Assembly (NCBI RefSeq): GCF_016918735.1
Contig: NZ_JAFFPR010000014.1
Span: forward strand, 1-64,000
DNA: 64,000 bases
Source of the DNA: Leptospira abararensis
GTDB taxonomy: Bacteria; Spirochaetota; Leptospiria; Leptospirales; Leptospiraceae
Direction: 5' to 3'
Positions within the stretch are counted from its first letter, which is position 1. Each line of letters begins with the position of its first letter. Positions 52,770 to 62,672 of this stretch are shown here, piece by piece. The notes beneath the pieces were generated by a model. That model ran no database searches, had not been told where the DNA came from, and worked only from the letters and a program-made list of their open reading frames with translations. A program made the translations under genes and the position numbers.

Positions 52770-53585
52770 TCATTCCCGATCTTGGCATAAATTCCAAATT
52801 TTTTCTGCTTGTCGGAGTTTAAGAACGTTATGCGTTCTTATGAAAGGAATTTTATACCTTAAGAGATGGAGTTCACAGGCCAAAGTGGCAAACTCCCTAT
52901 CTGCGATTGGTAAATTACCAAGTACATTCCCAAGAAAAGACTTTCTAGATACTCCCACCATCAATTGCGGAAATTCTAATTTAAGGATTTCCAATTCTTG
53001 CAGAACTTGAAAAGAAACCATCGGATCGTCACTCAAAAAAAAACCCATTCCTGGATCATAATATAGGGAAGGCTCAGGAATTCCGAATGATATAAGATCC
53101 GAACGACGGTCTCTGAAAAAAGTTTGGATTTTTCTAACTACTTTTTCTGGAGTGAGATCTGATTTGTATTTCGCAATATTTTTGTTATGCGAATGCATGA
53201 TTATGAATTTTAAGTCTGGATGTTTTTCAATCGCAGGTTTTAGAAAACTACGTTCACCTTCATAGGTAAAACCGGTGATGTCGTTAATACAGCGAACACC
53301 TGCTTCAATTCCTTTCTTTTGTACTTCCGGACGAAAACTGTCGAGGCTGATACGCACTCCCTTGGGAACAAAATAATGAATGACTGGTTCGACTCTTTTC
53401 CATTCCTCTGCTTCGGAAACTAGAGTGGCATCGATGTTTGAAGATTGGCCTGACACGTCCAACCAATCAGCCCCCTCTTGTAACAGTTTAATTCCTTGAT
53501 TGATTGCGTCATCTGGGTTAAGAAATTTTCCCCCATCACTAAATGAGTCTGTGGTAATGTTTAAAATTCCGAAGATTTCGGCCAT
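52770..53585 (-). CDS. folP: Dihydropteroate synthase with atypical loop 2
   Basis: This 271-residue TIM-barrel enzyme condenses DHPPP with p-aminobenzoate in folate synthesis. Matching blocks are GILNITTDSFSDGGKF, ISLDSFRPEV, CINDITGF, YYDPGMGFF, GVSRKSFLG and IRTHNV. The loop normally reading D-x-GGESTRPG is DVSGQSSN here (residues 43-50), so the Thr-Arg pair that helps bind pyrophosphate and pABA, and the Pro-Gly after it, are missing. It may have altered kinetics or sulfonamide response, or act on another pterin. It is monocistronic and divergent from the PD40-OmpA gene. Confidence 0.85.
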   Translation of the reverse strand: MAEIFGILNITTDSFSDGGKFLNPDDAINQGIKLLQEGADWLDVSGQSSNIDATLVSEAEEWKRVEPVIHYFVPKGVRISLDSFRPEVQKKGIEAGVRCINDITGFTYEGERSFLKPAIEKHPDLKFIIMHSHNKNIAKYKSDLTPEKVVRKIQTFFRDRRSDLISFGIPEPSLYYDPGMGFFLSDDPMVSFQVLQELEILKLEFPQLMVGVSRKSFLGNVLGNLPIADREFATLACELHLLRYKIPFIRTHNVLKLRQAEKIWNLCQDRE

Positions 53586-53635
53586 GAATGAGAAGGATTA
53601 TCGGTAAACCTTGCCCTAAAAGCCTTATTTTTCCC

Positions 53636-53664
53636 TTGGCAGAAAATTCCGATTAGCCGATACA
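53636..53664 (+). promoter_or_regulatory. Candidate promoter for the PD40-OmpA gene
   Basis: TTGGCA at 53636-53641 is followed after 17 bases by GATACA (53659-53664). This is a moderate sigma-70 match. The ribosome site AGGAG at 53667-53671 follows closely, so the leader would be very short and a TSS slightly downstream of the usual distance is uncertain. Confidence 0.32.
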
Positions 53665-53679
53665 TAGGAGAGACGGCAG

Positions 53680-55692
53680 ATGAAAAAACTCCTTATTTCC
53701 TTAATCATTTTGGCATTCCCACTTCTGGCGCAGCCTTTACCAAAGGCGAAGGACGTAAGGTTTTACCAGCCACTGAACACCCAAAATGTGGAATACAACC
53801 CGATCATTTCTCCAACAGGTCGGTATTTAGTATTCCAATCCAATCGACCTGGGGGTGAGGGGGGGATGGATGTTTGGATTTCAGAAAATTTAAGTTTTCC
53901 TGATCGGATGAAATTACCTGTTTGGTCTCCTCCAAAGAACTTTCGCGAACTCAATACAACCAATTTTGAAGGAATGTTTTCCATCCTCTTTGATGAAGAG
54001 GAAAAACCTTACGAACTCTACTTTACTTCTGTTCGTGACAAATCACAGGCTGATCCGAAAAAGAATCGAGAAGGGTATGATGGCCTTAATATTTATTATA
54101 CAAAAATCAATCAAAGAACCGGTCTTTGGTCTATACCCATCCATGTGAATGAAATCAATTCTCATTTTGAAGATAAAATGCCGGCAGTTTCGCCTGATGG
54201 TTGTTCTATGGTATTTTCTTCCAACCGTCCAGGGGGACTTGGGGGATTTGACCTTTGGATTTCGAAAAGAGAACCTACAACAGTTACAAAAGAAATAATC
54301 CCGGACAAACCTAAAATTAAATGTCGAGATGGAATTTGGCAAAAACCGATTTCTGTGGGAACCATGATTAATACAAAAGATGATGAGATTAGTCCCAATT
54401 ACCACTGGGATGGACTTCGTTTGTATTTTAGTTCCAATCGTGGGGATAAAAATCGTAAATTTAGTTTTTACTATAGTGAGTTCAATGAAGCACAAAATCT
54501 TTTTGAAACTCCTATATTATTAGGATCTCCATTTAATACCAACCAACAGTTGTCAGGTGAATCGACAGGATTCCCATTTGATACTCCCTCCGATTATTCC
54601 ACTTATAGTCTTTGGGAAGAAAGTGATAACGAGGGTATTTCTGTCACCTTTGATGATTTGTGGTTTTATTTTTCTTCCAACAGACCTGGTGGGGAAGGTC
54701 AGTTCGATATTTACAGAACTATGGTTCCAGAAGACTTGAGACGTAGTTATGAATTTGTCTTTCGTGGACTCGTTCTGGATGGATCAGAAGCCATCATGAT
54801 TGGGCTTGATTCTACTCTCAAAATCTATGACGATACAAAACCCATCCAAGTGATCACTTCCAAAAGGATTGGAGGAGACTTATCCATTGCGGATGCGGAG
54901 AATTTTCGTACAACGATCAAAACAGGAAAATTATACCGTGTAGAAGTTTCTTCTCCTGGATTCCACCCTACGGAATTACTCTTAGATTTGAGAGGGAACG
55001 TGGGTAAGGAAAAAGAACAATATTCTCAAATCATCTTACAGCCTATACGCCCTACAAAAGACGAACGACCAGACAAAACCATCCAAGGAATTCGGTTCAT
55101 TGTCAAAGATAGGAAAACAGACCTTGTCATTCCGAACGCTATTTGTTATTATTTTGATGACCTAACTCGTAAAGGAAAATCTTTAGAATCAAAAGATGCG
55201 CGTTTTGATTTGGATAAATCTCCTACCATGGATTTTGAGATTTTGGTGAGAGCCAAAGGATTTAAAGAAGAAACTTTCCTCTTTTCCAAAGACAAAATTT
55301 CTAGCATGGAAGGAAAGGAGACCGTACTTTATCTAAGAAATCTAAATGATTTTGATAATCTGTACAATGCAATTATTTATTTCCCGTTCAATGAACGAAC
55401 TTTGAGTGATGGAGATAAGAAAAAATTGGATCTTTTTGCTGACTTCCTCATACAACATAAAAATGAAAAAGTTGAAATTGGTGGACATACTGATAATATA
55501 GGGAATAAGGAATACAACATCAGTTTGAGCGAAGATAGGGCTCTTTCTGTTTATCAATACTTGCGACTCAAAGGTGTCCCCAAGGAACGAATGAAGGTAC
55601 AAGCTTACCATTATTCTCAGCCAATGGCCGAAAATGAAACGGAAGAAGGACGATCTCGAAATAGACGTGTGAATTTCAAAAAGATAGACTAA
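53680..55692 (+). CDS. OmpA-family protein with PD40 beta-propeller repeats
   Basis: This 670-residue secreted protein has a signal peptide to about residue 18 (MKKLLISLIILAFPLLAQ). At least four PD40/WD40-like repeats (about 35-350) share the core FSSNRPGG-GGxDLWIS. A carboxypeptidase-regulatory-like region follows (about 360-540). The C-terminal OmpA domain (about 555-670) includes VEIGGHTDNIGNKEYNISLSEDRA and GRSRNRRVNF, the peptidoglycan-binding signature. It should anchor to peptidoglycan and present the propeller in the periplasm. A PilZ-like gene starts two bases after its stop. Confidence 0.92.
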   Translation: MKKLLISLIILAFPLLAQPLPKAKDVRFYQPLNTQNVEYNPIISPTGRYLVFQSNRPGGEGGMDVWISENLSFPDRMKLPVWSPPKNFRELNTTNFEGMFSILFDEEEKPYELYFTSVRDKSQADPKKNREGYDGLNIYYTKINQRTGLWSIPIHVNEINSHFEDKMPAVSPDGCSMVFSSNRPGGLGGFDLWISKREPTTVTKEIIPDKPKIKCRDGIWQKPISVGTMINTKDDEISPNYHWDGLRLYFSSNRGDKNRKFSFYYSEFNEAQNLFETPILLGSPFNTNQQLSGESTGFPFDTPSDYSTYSLWEESDNEGISVTFDDLWFYFSSNRPGGEGQFDIYRTMVPEDLRRSYEFVFRGLVLDGSEAIMIGLDSTLKIYDDTKPIQVITSKRIGGDLSIADAENFRTTIKTGKLYRVEVSSPGFHPTELLLDLRGNVGKEKEQYSQIILQPIRPTKDERPDKTIQGIRFIVKDRKTDLVIPNAICYYFDDLTRKGKSLESKDARFDLDKSPTMDFEILVRAKGFKEETFLFSKDKISSMEGKETVLYLRNLNDFDNLYNAIIYFPFNERTLSDGDKKKLDLFADFLIQHKNEKVEIGGHTDNIGNKEYNISLSEDRALSVYQYLRLKGVPKERMKVQAYHYSQPMAENETEEGRSRNRRVNFKKID

Positions 55693-55694
55693 TT

Positions 55695-56819
55695 ATGATC
55701 AATCGTGTTAAAATTCATTTCGACCAAGAGAGAGAGTACCTTCCCTTAGAAGCGGTACGCGCTTTACCTGAATTTTTCAAACAAATGATGGGTGCCGGTG
55801 GATTGTATTTGAAAGGATATGACACACCTATCCGTGTTAAGTTCAAAGGTGAGAGACAGGACGGAGCCCATATTTGGGAACTGGAAACTATTCCTGAATT
55901 GATTGAGACAATTTTTACAGTCCAGGCCACACCAGCATTCCATGTGGAAGTGGATTATGAACTCATAAACCAGAAAGATAATCTCCTTCTTGGAAAAATT
56001 ATAGACCGAAGACAAACCTATGCTACGAGACAAGATCCGAGAAATGAGAAGGTTCGGGGTAATGTAGTCGCCTCCAACTTTTTAGTTGCCAAAACAAATA
56101 TAGATTTTTCGAAACTAACTGGAGTTAGTTCGCAGGTAATTCTTTCTGATATCCAACGAACTGTCCTAAAAGATTACCCGCAGTCAAAAGTGGTATTTCT
56201 TTCTGTATCAATTCATAGTGATGAAATTGATTTAATGAAAGAACATAAAAAACCTCTTTTTATCTTAGATACTGAAACGTTTGAATCCTTTTCTTCTGAA
56301 GATGTGTTTGATCCTAAAAAAACATTCGAAGATGAGTTTTTATTGGATGATAAAATCCAAGAATACAAAAAGAGAAAAATCGGTTCTTTTATTTATTACC
56401 CTCTATTCATACAAATGAAAGACATGCATTTTTTTGCATATCTTTCCCTAGAGACTGAAAGGCCAGGAATTCCTGGTGAAGTATTGGATTTGTTTAAAGA
56501 GGTTGAACGTACGTTTCAAGAAAGAATCATGGACTCAAATACCCATATTCTTGATATCAGACAAAACGTACTGAACGTTTCCCGAGGTGGAGTCGCCTTG
56601 GAAGTTAACGATATGGAAATTATCAAAGCACTGAAAGTGAAACCTACATTTACTTTAGATATCAATTTCAAATTGCAGGCACCGATTCGGATGGCAGTAG
56701 AATTACGACATCTGGAAGAGGTGAATGATTATTTTAGATTGGGTGGCAGGATCACAGGTGTCAGCGGAGATAAAAAAGCCAAAGAGATTTACCATAGTCT
56801 TATTGAGTTTTTTGGCTGA
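55695..56819 (+). CDS. PilZ-like domain protein
   Basis: This 374-residue cytoplasmic protein carries an N-terminal region (about 1-110) with RRQTYATRQDPRNEKVRG, then a middle domain of unknown type. The C-terminal segment (about 270-374) contains ILDIRQNVLNVSRGGVALEV, resembling the R-x3-R...(D/N)-x-S-x2-G motif of PilZ domains that bind c-di-GMP. Only one clear Arg precedes NVSRGG, so binding is uncertain. It may belong to a Leptospira-restricted family. The preceding OmpA gene ends two bases upstream. Confidence 0.6.
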   Translation: MINRVKIHFDQEREYLPLEAVRALPEFFKQMMGAGGLYLKGYDTPIRVKFKGERQDGAHIWELETIPELIETIFTVQATPAFHVEVDYELINQKDNLLLGKIIDRRQTYATRQDPRNEKVRGNVVASNFLVAKTNIDFSKLTGVSSQVILSDIQRTVLKDYPQSKVVFLSVSIHSDEIDLMKEHKKPLFILDTETFESFSSEDVFDPKKTFEDEFLLDDKIQEYKKRKIGSFIYYPLFIQMKDMHFFAYLSLETERPGIPGEVLDLFKEVERTFQERIMDSNTHILDIRQNVLNVSRGGVALEVNDMEIIKALKVKPTFTLDINFKLQAPIRMAVELRHLEEVNDYFRLGGRITGVSGDKKAKEIYHSLIEFFG

Positions 56820-56849
56820 TCTTCGCTACCGGTTCACAGGGGCCATACA

Positions 56850-58163
56850 TTGAAAGAACAAAAACTAACAACAGAAAACTATAAAGGCACAAGGGATTTT
56901 TATCCGGAAGATATGCGCCTTCGTAATTATTTATTTTCAGTAATGAAAGATGTGGTCAAGTCATACGGATATGAAGAGTATGATGGCCCCATGGTGGAGT
57001 CATTGGATTTATACCGAGCCAAAACTGGGGAAGAAATTGTAGGAAAACAAATTTATAATTTCATTGATAAAGGGGATCGTGAAGTGGCAATTCGCCCCGA
57101 AATGACACCGACCGTGGCTCGGATGGTGGCAAAAAAATTACGCGACCTTCCTCGTCCTATCCGGTGGTTTTCCATTCCCAACCTTTGGAGATATGAACAA
57201 CCTGGCCTTGGTCGCCTTCGGGAACACTGGCAGTTGAATGTAGATATGTTTGGTGTGACAAGCCAGAGAGCTGAATTAGAAATTTTGTCTTTAGCTTGTG
57301 ATATTCTTTTTGCCTTCGGAGCACCGAGGAATAGTTTTAAAGTTACCATTTCTCATAGATCTCTTCTCGACGAATTTCTGTTAGATGGTTTAAAAGTAAG
57401 TCCAAACCAAGCGCATGAAGTTTCTAAAATTTTAGACAAAAAGAATAAAATTACAGAAGACGAGTATATTGCCCTTGTTTCGAAAACAATTCCGAACGAC
57501 CCAACAGCGGTCTCTAAAATCAATTTGTTTTTGGCAGCTACTACCGAGACATTGAATCAAATTCCTGGTATTAAAGAAGAAACTTTAAATGCCATCCAGA
57601 CTTTGTTTGAAGATCTTAAAACGATAAGATTAGAAGATATCGTCTATTTTGATCCCTCAGTGGTTCGCGGATTTGATTATTATACAGGTTTTATTTTTGA
57701 AATCTTTGATACCTCTCCACAAAATAAACGATCGTTATATGGTGGTGGAAGATATGACAACTTAATCGGGCTTTTTTCCAATGAAGAACTTTCTGGAATT
57801 GGATTTGGTTTGGGTGATGTGACTCTTCAAAATTTTTTAACTGCACATAATCTATTGCCGAAATTTTCAAGTGATTCGACTGTTTATATTCCTTTACTGG
57901 ATGAGTCTTCTTTTTCCGAGAATCATAACTTTGCAAAAGAACTCAGAAAGGAGAAGATTGCTGCAGAAGTGTCTTTAGTTTCTCAAAAGATGGGAAAACA
58001 ACTTTCTTATGCAGAGAAAAAAGGATACCGTTGGATCCTTCTTCGAGGGGAAGACGAAATCAAAGCAGGGACTGTGACTTTAAAAGATATGGTTACTCGT
58101 AACCAGTGGACTTTTTCTTTTGCTGAAGCACTTCAAAAGATAAAAGAAGAGCTTTCTAAATGA
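56850..58163 (+). CDS. hisS: Histidyl-tRNA synthetase
   Basis: This 437-residue class II synthetase has motif 1 near TRDFYPEDM, motif 2 with [24 protein letters not shown], the HisA signature [12 protein letters not shown] and YGGGRYDNL, and a C-terminal anticodon-binding domain (about 345-437). It charges tRNA-His. The start codon is TTG at 56850 with ACAGGGG upstream, and family alignments favour that N-terminus (KGTRDF). The end overlaps the PAP2 gene by four bases, tying an aminoacyl-tRNA synthetase to two lipid genes. Confidence 0.97.
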   Translation: MKEQKLTTENYKGTRDFYPEDMRLRNYLFSVMKDVVKSYGYEEYDGPMVESLDLYRAKTGEEIVGKQIYNFIDKGDREVAIRPEMTPTVARMVAKKLRDLPRPIRWFSIPNLWRYEQPGLGRLREHWQLNVDMFGVTSQRAELEILSLACDILFAFGAPRNSFKVTISHRSLLDEFLLDGLKVSPNQAHEVSKILDKKNKITEDEYIALVSKTIPNDPTAVSKINLFLAATTETLNQIPGIKEETLNAIQTLFEDLKTIRLEDIVYFDPSVVRGFDYYTGFIFEIFDTSPQNKRSLYGGGRYDNLIGLFSNEELSGIGFGLGDVTLQNFLTAHNLLPKFSSDSTVYIPLLDESSFSENHNFAKELRKEKIAAEVSLVSQKMGKQLSYAEKKGYRWILLRGEDEIKAGTVTLKDMVTRNQWTFSFAEALQKIKEELSK

Positions 58164-58693
58164 ATTTGATTTCTGCTATCGATTTGAAGTTATCGATTTG
58201 GATTCAAAAAAATCTCCACCATCCAAAACTTAGTTGGGTTTTGTCCCGAGTCAATCGTGGGGAAATGTTCGCTTTGGTTTTGTTGCCACTGATGTTTTTG
58301 AGTGACCTGTACAAACCTGTATACTTTAGTTTGCCTTTCGTACTTATATTCACTTATGTAACGGATCGTCTGGTGTTGGTGCTAAAGAAATACTTTGCAA
58401 GAAAACGTCCCCTAGTCAGTGTTATGGGAAAAGTAGATTCCAATCCAGATATGAAACACTCCTTTCCCTCTGCACACAGTGCCAATTCAATAGTTGTATC
58501 TACTATTTTGGTTTTTGCATTTCATGAAACTCCGTATTTCTTTTTCTTCAGTTTGTTTGCTGGTGTGGGTAGATTAATTACCTTACATCATTTTGTAAGT
58601 GATATTGTGGGGGGATGGATCATTGGTTTTGGGATTGGGCTTGTTGCGGTTCTATTTCATTATTATCTTTGGCCTTATTGTTTGACGTTATGA
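58160..58693 (+). CDS. PAP2 family phosphatase
   Basis: This 177-residue membrane protein has about five helices. The phosphatase motifs are KKYFARKRP (K-x6-RP), FPSAHSANS in place of PSGH, and [13 protein letters not shown] (R-x5-H-x3-D). It should dephosphorylate a lipid phosphate such as undecaprenyl diphosphate, phosphatidic acid or lipid A. Both neighbours overlap by four bases; the downstream gene encodes a lipid-A-type acyltransferase, so a lipid A substrate is a reasonable guess. Confidence 0.88.
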   Translation: MNLISAIDLKLSIWIQKNLHHPKLSWVLSRVNRGEMFALVLLPLMFLSDLYKPVYFSLPFVLIFTYVTDRLVLVLKKYFARKRPLVSVMGKVDSNPDMKHSFPSAHSANSIVVSTILVFAFHETPYFFFFSLFAGVGRLITLHHFVSDIVGGWIIGFGIGLVAVLFHYYLWPYCLTL

Positions 58694-59601
58694 AACATAT
58701 TGGATATTTTTTCTCATTTTTAATTGTTTATTTGTTCTATTTCCCTTTCAAGGTCCTTCCGTATAAGTGGTGTTTGGCGTATGGAGTTTTTTTAACAAAA
58801 CTCCTTTATCCATTAGATAAAAAACACCAAAAAGTGGCAGCCGATAACATCCGTTTTGCCTTCCCAAATTATTCCGAAGACCAAATTCAAAATTTAGTCA
58901 AAGCACATTATCGTCATTTGGGGATCTTACTTGCGCATACACTTTGGGCTCCGCGTATGACTAGAAAATGGTTGGATCAAAATCTAATCATCGATGCAGA
59001 AAGTTTGCAAATTGAAGAAGAAACGAAAAAACAAGGGGTGGGAGTGATCTTGATTTCTGGTCACTTTGGCACTTGGGAAATATTGGTTCAATTTTTGGGA
59101 ATCAGAATGAAGGGCGGTGGCATCTACAAAAAGGTAAGAAATCCTTTTGTTGACCAACTTTTAAGACGTATGCGTACCAAGAATGGAGTGGTCCTTGTAC
59201 CCGTTCAAGAATCTACCCAAGTGATCAAACTTCTAAAACAGGGTTATTGGATTGGTTTTGGAGCTGATCAAAATGCAGGGAAAGCAGGGATCTTTGTTCC
59301 CTTTATGAATCGCCAAGCCTCTACTTTTGTGGGTCCTGCATTAATGGCTTACTTAACCGGTGCTAAGATGTTATATTATTCAGTGTTAGCTGGCGAAGAC
59401 GGTAAGGTGATTGTTCGAGTTAAGGATTTGGGTTTTGTAGATAAAAAACTTTATCCATCAAAGGACGATGTAATCAGACATTATACGGAACTTTGGACGA
59501 AAACTTTGGAAGAGGAAGTGAAGTTGTTTCCGGAGCAGTACTTTTGGGTGCATCGTCGTTGGCGAACCCAACCGCAAATCACCGGGAACGAACCGTCTTA
59601 A
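58690..59601 (+). CDS. LpxL/HtrB-type lysophospholipid acyltransferase
   Basis: The ATG at 58690 overlaps the PAP2 stop by four bases (ATGA) and gives 303 residues. An N-terminal membrane helix (about 5-25) is followed by the LPLAT domain with the H-x4-E motif SGHFGTWE (His125, Glu130), [14 protein letters not shown] and [16 protein letters not shown]. The family adds secondary acyl chains to lipid A, and some members acylate mannosyl lipids. A perfect inverted repeat covers the stop codon. Confidence 0.88.
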   Translation: MKHIGYFFSFLIVYLFYFPFKVLPYKWCLAYGVFLTKLLYPLDKKHQKVAADNIRFAFPNYSEDQIQNLVKAHYRHLGILLAHTLWAPRMTRKWLDQNLIIDAESLQIEEETKKQGVGVILISGHFGTWEILVQFLGIRMKGGGIYKKVRNPFVDQLLRRMRTKNGVVLVPVQESTQVIKLLKQGYWIGFGADQNAGKAGIFVPFMNRQASTFVGPALMAYLTGAKMLYYSVLAGEDGKVIVRVKDLGFVDKKLYPSKDDVIRHYTELWTKTLEEEVKLFPEQYFWVHRRWRTQPQITGNEPS

Positions 59602-59626
59602 AATTCAGATAATCCGAATTTTAAGA
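59596..59626. terminator. Bidirectional terminator at the LpxL/pntA convergence
   Basis: TCTTAAAATTC and GAATTTTAAGA form a perfect 11-bp stem with a nine-base loop, starting within the last codons of the acyltransferase gene. The stem is AT-rich, so pairing is modest in strength. The convergent pntA gene ends at 59657, 30 bases away. Confidence 0.55.
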
Positions 59627-59656
59627 CTTTAAATGCAAAATACACAAATCTCAGAG

Positions 59657-60784
59657 TTACTCTCCGAGAAGCGCCAGTGTAGGTTTGTGACGAACCGCTC
59701 CATTTTCTGCAATCATACATGCATTTATGATTTCGTCTTCCAAGTTGATGTTGAATTGTTTTTCTTTATTCACAAACAACTTGAGAAAGTTCACAATATT
59801 CTTTGCATACATCTTACTTGCATCCATTGGTTGGGTACTTTGTAAATTTGAATTTCCAATCACAGTGATCCCTTTATAAACAATAGTTTTATCGTTTTCA
59901 GTGACTTCACAGTTACCACCATTGATTGCTGCTAAGTCTACGATCACAGAACCCTGTCTCATTTTATCTACCATCTCTTTTGTAATGAGTACCGGAGCTT
60001 TTTTCCCAGGGATGAGAGCTGTTGTAATGATGATATCTGCTTTTTCTGCAAATTTTGCAATGGCTTCTTTTTGTCGTCTTTGGTAGTCTTCTGATTGTTC
60101 TACCGCATAACCACCGGTATTCGATGCATCGGCGGCACCTTCCACTTCCACAAATTTGGCACCAAGAGACATACACTGTTCTTTCACTTCTGGCCTTGTA
60201 TCAAATACATCGACTACAGCACCCAATCGGCGAGAAGTGGCGATGGCTTGGAGTCCTGCAACACCAGCTCCAAGGATGAGTACTCTTGCTGGAGTGATGG
60301 TTCCTGCCGCCGTAGTTAACATTGGGAAAAACCGGCTGTAGTTGGAAGCGGCAAGTAATACGGCCTTGTATCCAGAAACAGTTGCCTGGCTACTGAGAAC
60401 ATCCATGGACTGTGCACGTGTGATTCGTGGGATGGTGTCCATAGAGAATATTTTAAAGGAAGCATTTGCAATTTCTTTTACTTTCTTTGGGAAAGCAAGT
60501 GGGGAAAGAGTAGCAATATAGATTTTGTCTTTGCCTATTTTTTTTGCGCTTGTTTCATCCAATGCATGAATGGAAACAACGATGTCCGATCCGGAGAGAA
60601 TTGAATCTCTTGATTCAATAGTTGCACCGACATCTTTATAATCTTGGTCGGAGAAAAACGCATTGTCCCCAGCAGTCGTTTCAACTGAAACAGTGAAACC
60701 TAACTTTTTCAAAGGGTCAATAACATCCGGTGTGATAGCCACTCGGTTTTCATAAGATGGTTCTTTGATTACGCCTATTTTCAT
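59657..60784 (-). CDS. pntA: NAD(P) transhydrogenase alpha-1 subunit
   Basis: This 375-residue protein matches the soluble domain I of proton-translocating transhydrogenase: VIKEPSYENRVAITPD at the N-terminus, a GAGVAGLQAIATSRRLGAVVDVFDTRPEV NAD fold, and TALIPGKKAPVLIT. The membrane part of alpha (alpha-2) is absent, as in the three-subunit form. Alanine dehydrogenases are related, but the RPEVKEQ loop favours PntA. Neither the alpha-2 nor the beta gene is downstream; the gene ends at a convergent terminator. Its upstream neighbour, one base away, is a nucleotide-sugar enzyme. Confidence 0.88.
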   Translation of the reverse strand: MKIGVIKEPSYENRVAITPDVIDPLKKLGFTVSVETTAGDNAFFSDQDYKDVGATIESRDSILSGSDIVVSIHALDETSAKKIGKDKIYIATLSPLAFPKKVKEIANASFKIFSMDTIPRITRAQSMDVLSSQATVSGYKAVLLAASNYSRFFPMLTTAAGTITPARVLILGAGVAGLQAIATSRRLGAVVDVFDTRPEVKEQCMSLGAKFVEVEGAADASNTGGYAVEQSEDYQRRQKEAIAKFAEKADIIITTALIPGKKAPVLITKEMVDKMRQGSVIVDLAAINGGNCEVTENDKTIVYKGITVIGNSNLQSTQPMDASKMYAKNIVNFLKLFVNKEKQFNINLEDEIINACMIAENGAVRHKPTLALLGE

Positions 60785-60785
60785 T

Positions 60786-61718
60786 TTATACTCTTTTGCT
60801 AAAATATTCGATGGTTTTTTTTACGCCTTCCACGAGCGGGACGGTCGTTGAATAATTCAATTTTTCTTTCGCTAAACTTAGGTTTGGTTTTCTTCTTGTT
60901 GGGTCATCTTGTGGGAGAGGAAGGTAAATGATTTTGGATTTACTTCCTGTTTCTTTGATCACAAGTTCAGCCAATTCCTTCACAGTAAATTCGCCGTCAT
61001 TTCCTAAGTTTACTGGTCCGATAAAACCTTCTGTGTTCATCATGGTAATGATTCCACGAACTAAATCATCTACATAACAAAACGATCGTGTTTGGCTTCC
61101 GTCACCATAAATGGTGATGTTTTCACCACGTAACGCTTGTACAATGAAGTTACTCACTACACGACCATCGTCCGGAATCATTCTTGGTCCATAGGTATTA
61201 AAAATACGGATCACACGAATGTCCACAGCATGTTGGCGGTTGTAATCAAAACATAAAGTTTCGGCCACTCGTTTACCTTCGTCATAACAACTGCGGATTC
61301 CGATGGTATTTACATTCCCCCAATACGATTCGGTTTGGGGGTGTTCGAGTGGATTTCCATAAACTTCAGAAGTACTTGCTTGAAGAATCCGCGCCTTCAC
61401 ACGTTTGGCAAGACCAAGCATGTTCATCATTCCTAAAACATTGGTTTTGATGGTTTTGATGGGGTTACTTTGGTAATGTACCGGAGAGGCCGGACAAGCC
61501 ATATTGTAGATTTGGTCCACTTCCAACTTGATGGAGTCTGTGATATCATGGCGGATCAGTTCAAAATTCGGATTGGTAAGAAGGTGGGTTAGATTTTCCT
61601 TTCTTCCGGTATGGAAATTGTCCAATACGATGATCTGGTTTCCCTCTTTCAGAAGAGTTTCTGCAAGATGGGATCCGATAAATCCGGCTCCACCTGTGAT
61701 AAGGATTCTTTTTGCCAT
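60786..61718 (-). CDS. UDP-glucuronate decarboxylase (UXS)
   Basis: This 310-residue extended SDR converts UDP-glucuronate to UDP-xylose. The motifs are [39 protein letters not shown] (catalytic Tyr...Lys) and FNTYGPRM. The PASPVHYQ and SCYDEGKR blocks are specific for UXS compared with other epimerases. UDP-xylose would feed surface polysaccharide. pntA begins one base after the stop. Confidence 0.93.
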   Translation of the reverse strand: MAKRILITGGAGFIGSHLAETLLKEGNQIIVLDNFHTGRKENLTHLLTNPNFELIRHDITDSIKLEVDQIYNMACPASPVHYQSNPIKTIKTNVLGMMNMLGLAKRVKARILQASTSEVYGNPLEHPQTESYWGNVNTIGIRSCYDEGKRVAETLCFDYNRQHAVDIRVIRIFNTYGPRMIPDDGRVVSNFIVQALRGENITIYGDGSQTRSFCYVDDLVRGIITMMNTEGFIGPVNLGNDGEFTVKELAELVIKETGSKSKIIYLPLPQDDPTRRKPNLSLAKEKLNYSTTVPLVEGVKKTIEYFSKRV

Positions 61719-61775
61719 TGAGATTCTATATTTGTGAAGTCGGTGTCCTACGCAAATGAAAATTTGCGATAAGGT

Positions 61776-62657
61776 TTAAGGACTATTGTCTTTGGGAGGG
61801 AAGTCTTGGAACAAATTGGGGGGCAAAACAATCCCACTTTCGGGATCCACTCCACGTTTTTCCAACCAAAGTTTTGCTTCTGGGGAAAGGTCTCCCGGAA
61901 ATCGCTCAAATGTTTCTTCTGTACCCGGAAAATCGTGGGTTTCCTCGTGGCTTAGGGAGCTGCGTAGGGACATAAAAATAATCCCGATACTGAGGAGTGA
62001 CCAGAGGGTAGCAATCATATAACCGAGCACCACAACAACGGTGGGAACTTCCTGATTTTGTAGGTCTTCCGGTCCAAGCCCGGCCATCCAAAAAGCGAGA
62101 ATCCCAGCATCCGTTTCTGTTAATCTTTCTGCAAAGTCAGAAAGGTCATATAAGGAATAGAGAGAAATACTGGTTCCTAAAAATACTAAGGATAGGATTG
62201 AAATTGTCTCACCTAACATACCGGTAACGAGAATGCCTACACCCCAAAAAATACCGGTAAAATAAGCAAGATCTCCTAGTTTGGAATATAGGACACTGAC
62301 AGAAATCAGAAAAAGTCCAAACAAAATCATTGTTTGGCGAGCATGACGACCTTGGAAACCCAAACGAAGTAAAAAAGCACCCACAAGGGAGGAACCAATG
62401 TATCCCGCAGAAACAACTAGGATAAAAGAACCGCGAAAGGAAGCTGGAACGGCAATCGTTTCCCCACCTTCATTTCCATGCAGAGCGATTCCTTTGACAA
62501 CTCCACCACTGAAGAGTGCTGCAGTGGCATGGCAAATTTCATGGATGAGTACAACAAATTCTTTGAGATAAGAGGTGAATTGGTGGTCCCAAAACGCAAC
62601 CAAGCTCAAAATTAAAGAGAGAAAAATGACAAATTTGACCGGTTTTTCTGCCATCAT
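61776..62657 (-). CDS. M50-like membrane metallopeptidase
   Basis: This 293-residue protein has about seven membrane helices. The zinc motif HEICH lies in the first helix region (His39, Glu40, His43: VVLIHEICHATAAL), as in site-2-protease-like M50 enzymes. The FSGG and SAGYIGSS segments fit the M50B group. The usual NxxPxxxLDG third-ligand motif is not seen; an Asp in YDLSDFAERLTETDAG may replace it. The cytoplasmic C-terminus (about 230-293) is acidic and proline-rich. The next gene in the same direction is the SpoIIE phosphatase upstream, 15 bases away. Confidence 0.78.
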   Translation of the reverse strand: MMAEKPVKFVIFLSLILSLVAFWDHQFTSYLKEFVVLIHEICHATAALFSGGVVKGIALHGNEGGETIAVPASFRGSFILVVSAGYIGSSLVGAFLLRLGFQGRHARQTMILFGLFLISVSVLYSKLGDLAYFTGIFWGVGILVTGMLGETISILSLVFLGTSISLYSLYDLSDFAERLTETDAGILAFWMAGLGPEDLQNQEVPTVVVVLGYMIATLWSLLSIGIIFMSLRSSLSHEETHDFPGTEETFERFPGDLSPEAKLWLEKRGVDPESGIVLPPNLFQDFPPKDNSP

Positions 62658-62672
62658 CGATTTAAATATCGG

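Noticed and set aside
54043..54495. 150-residue minus-strand frame inside the PD40-OmpA gene
   Set aside because: It mirrors the PD40 repeats (Ser/Asn/Gly-rich) and has no independent signal.
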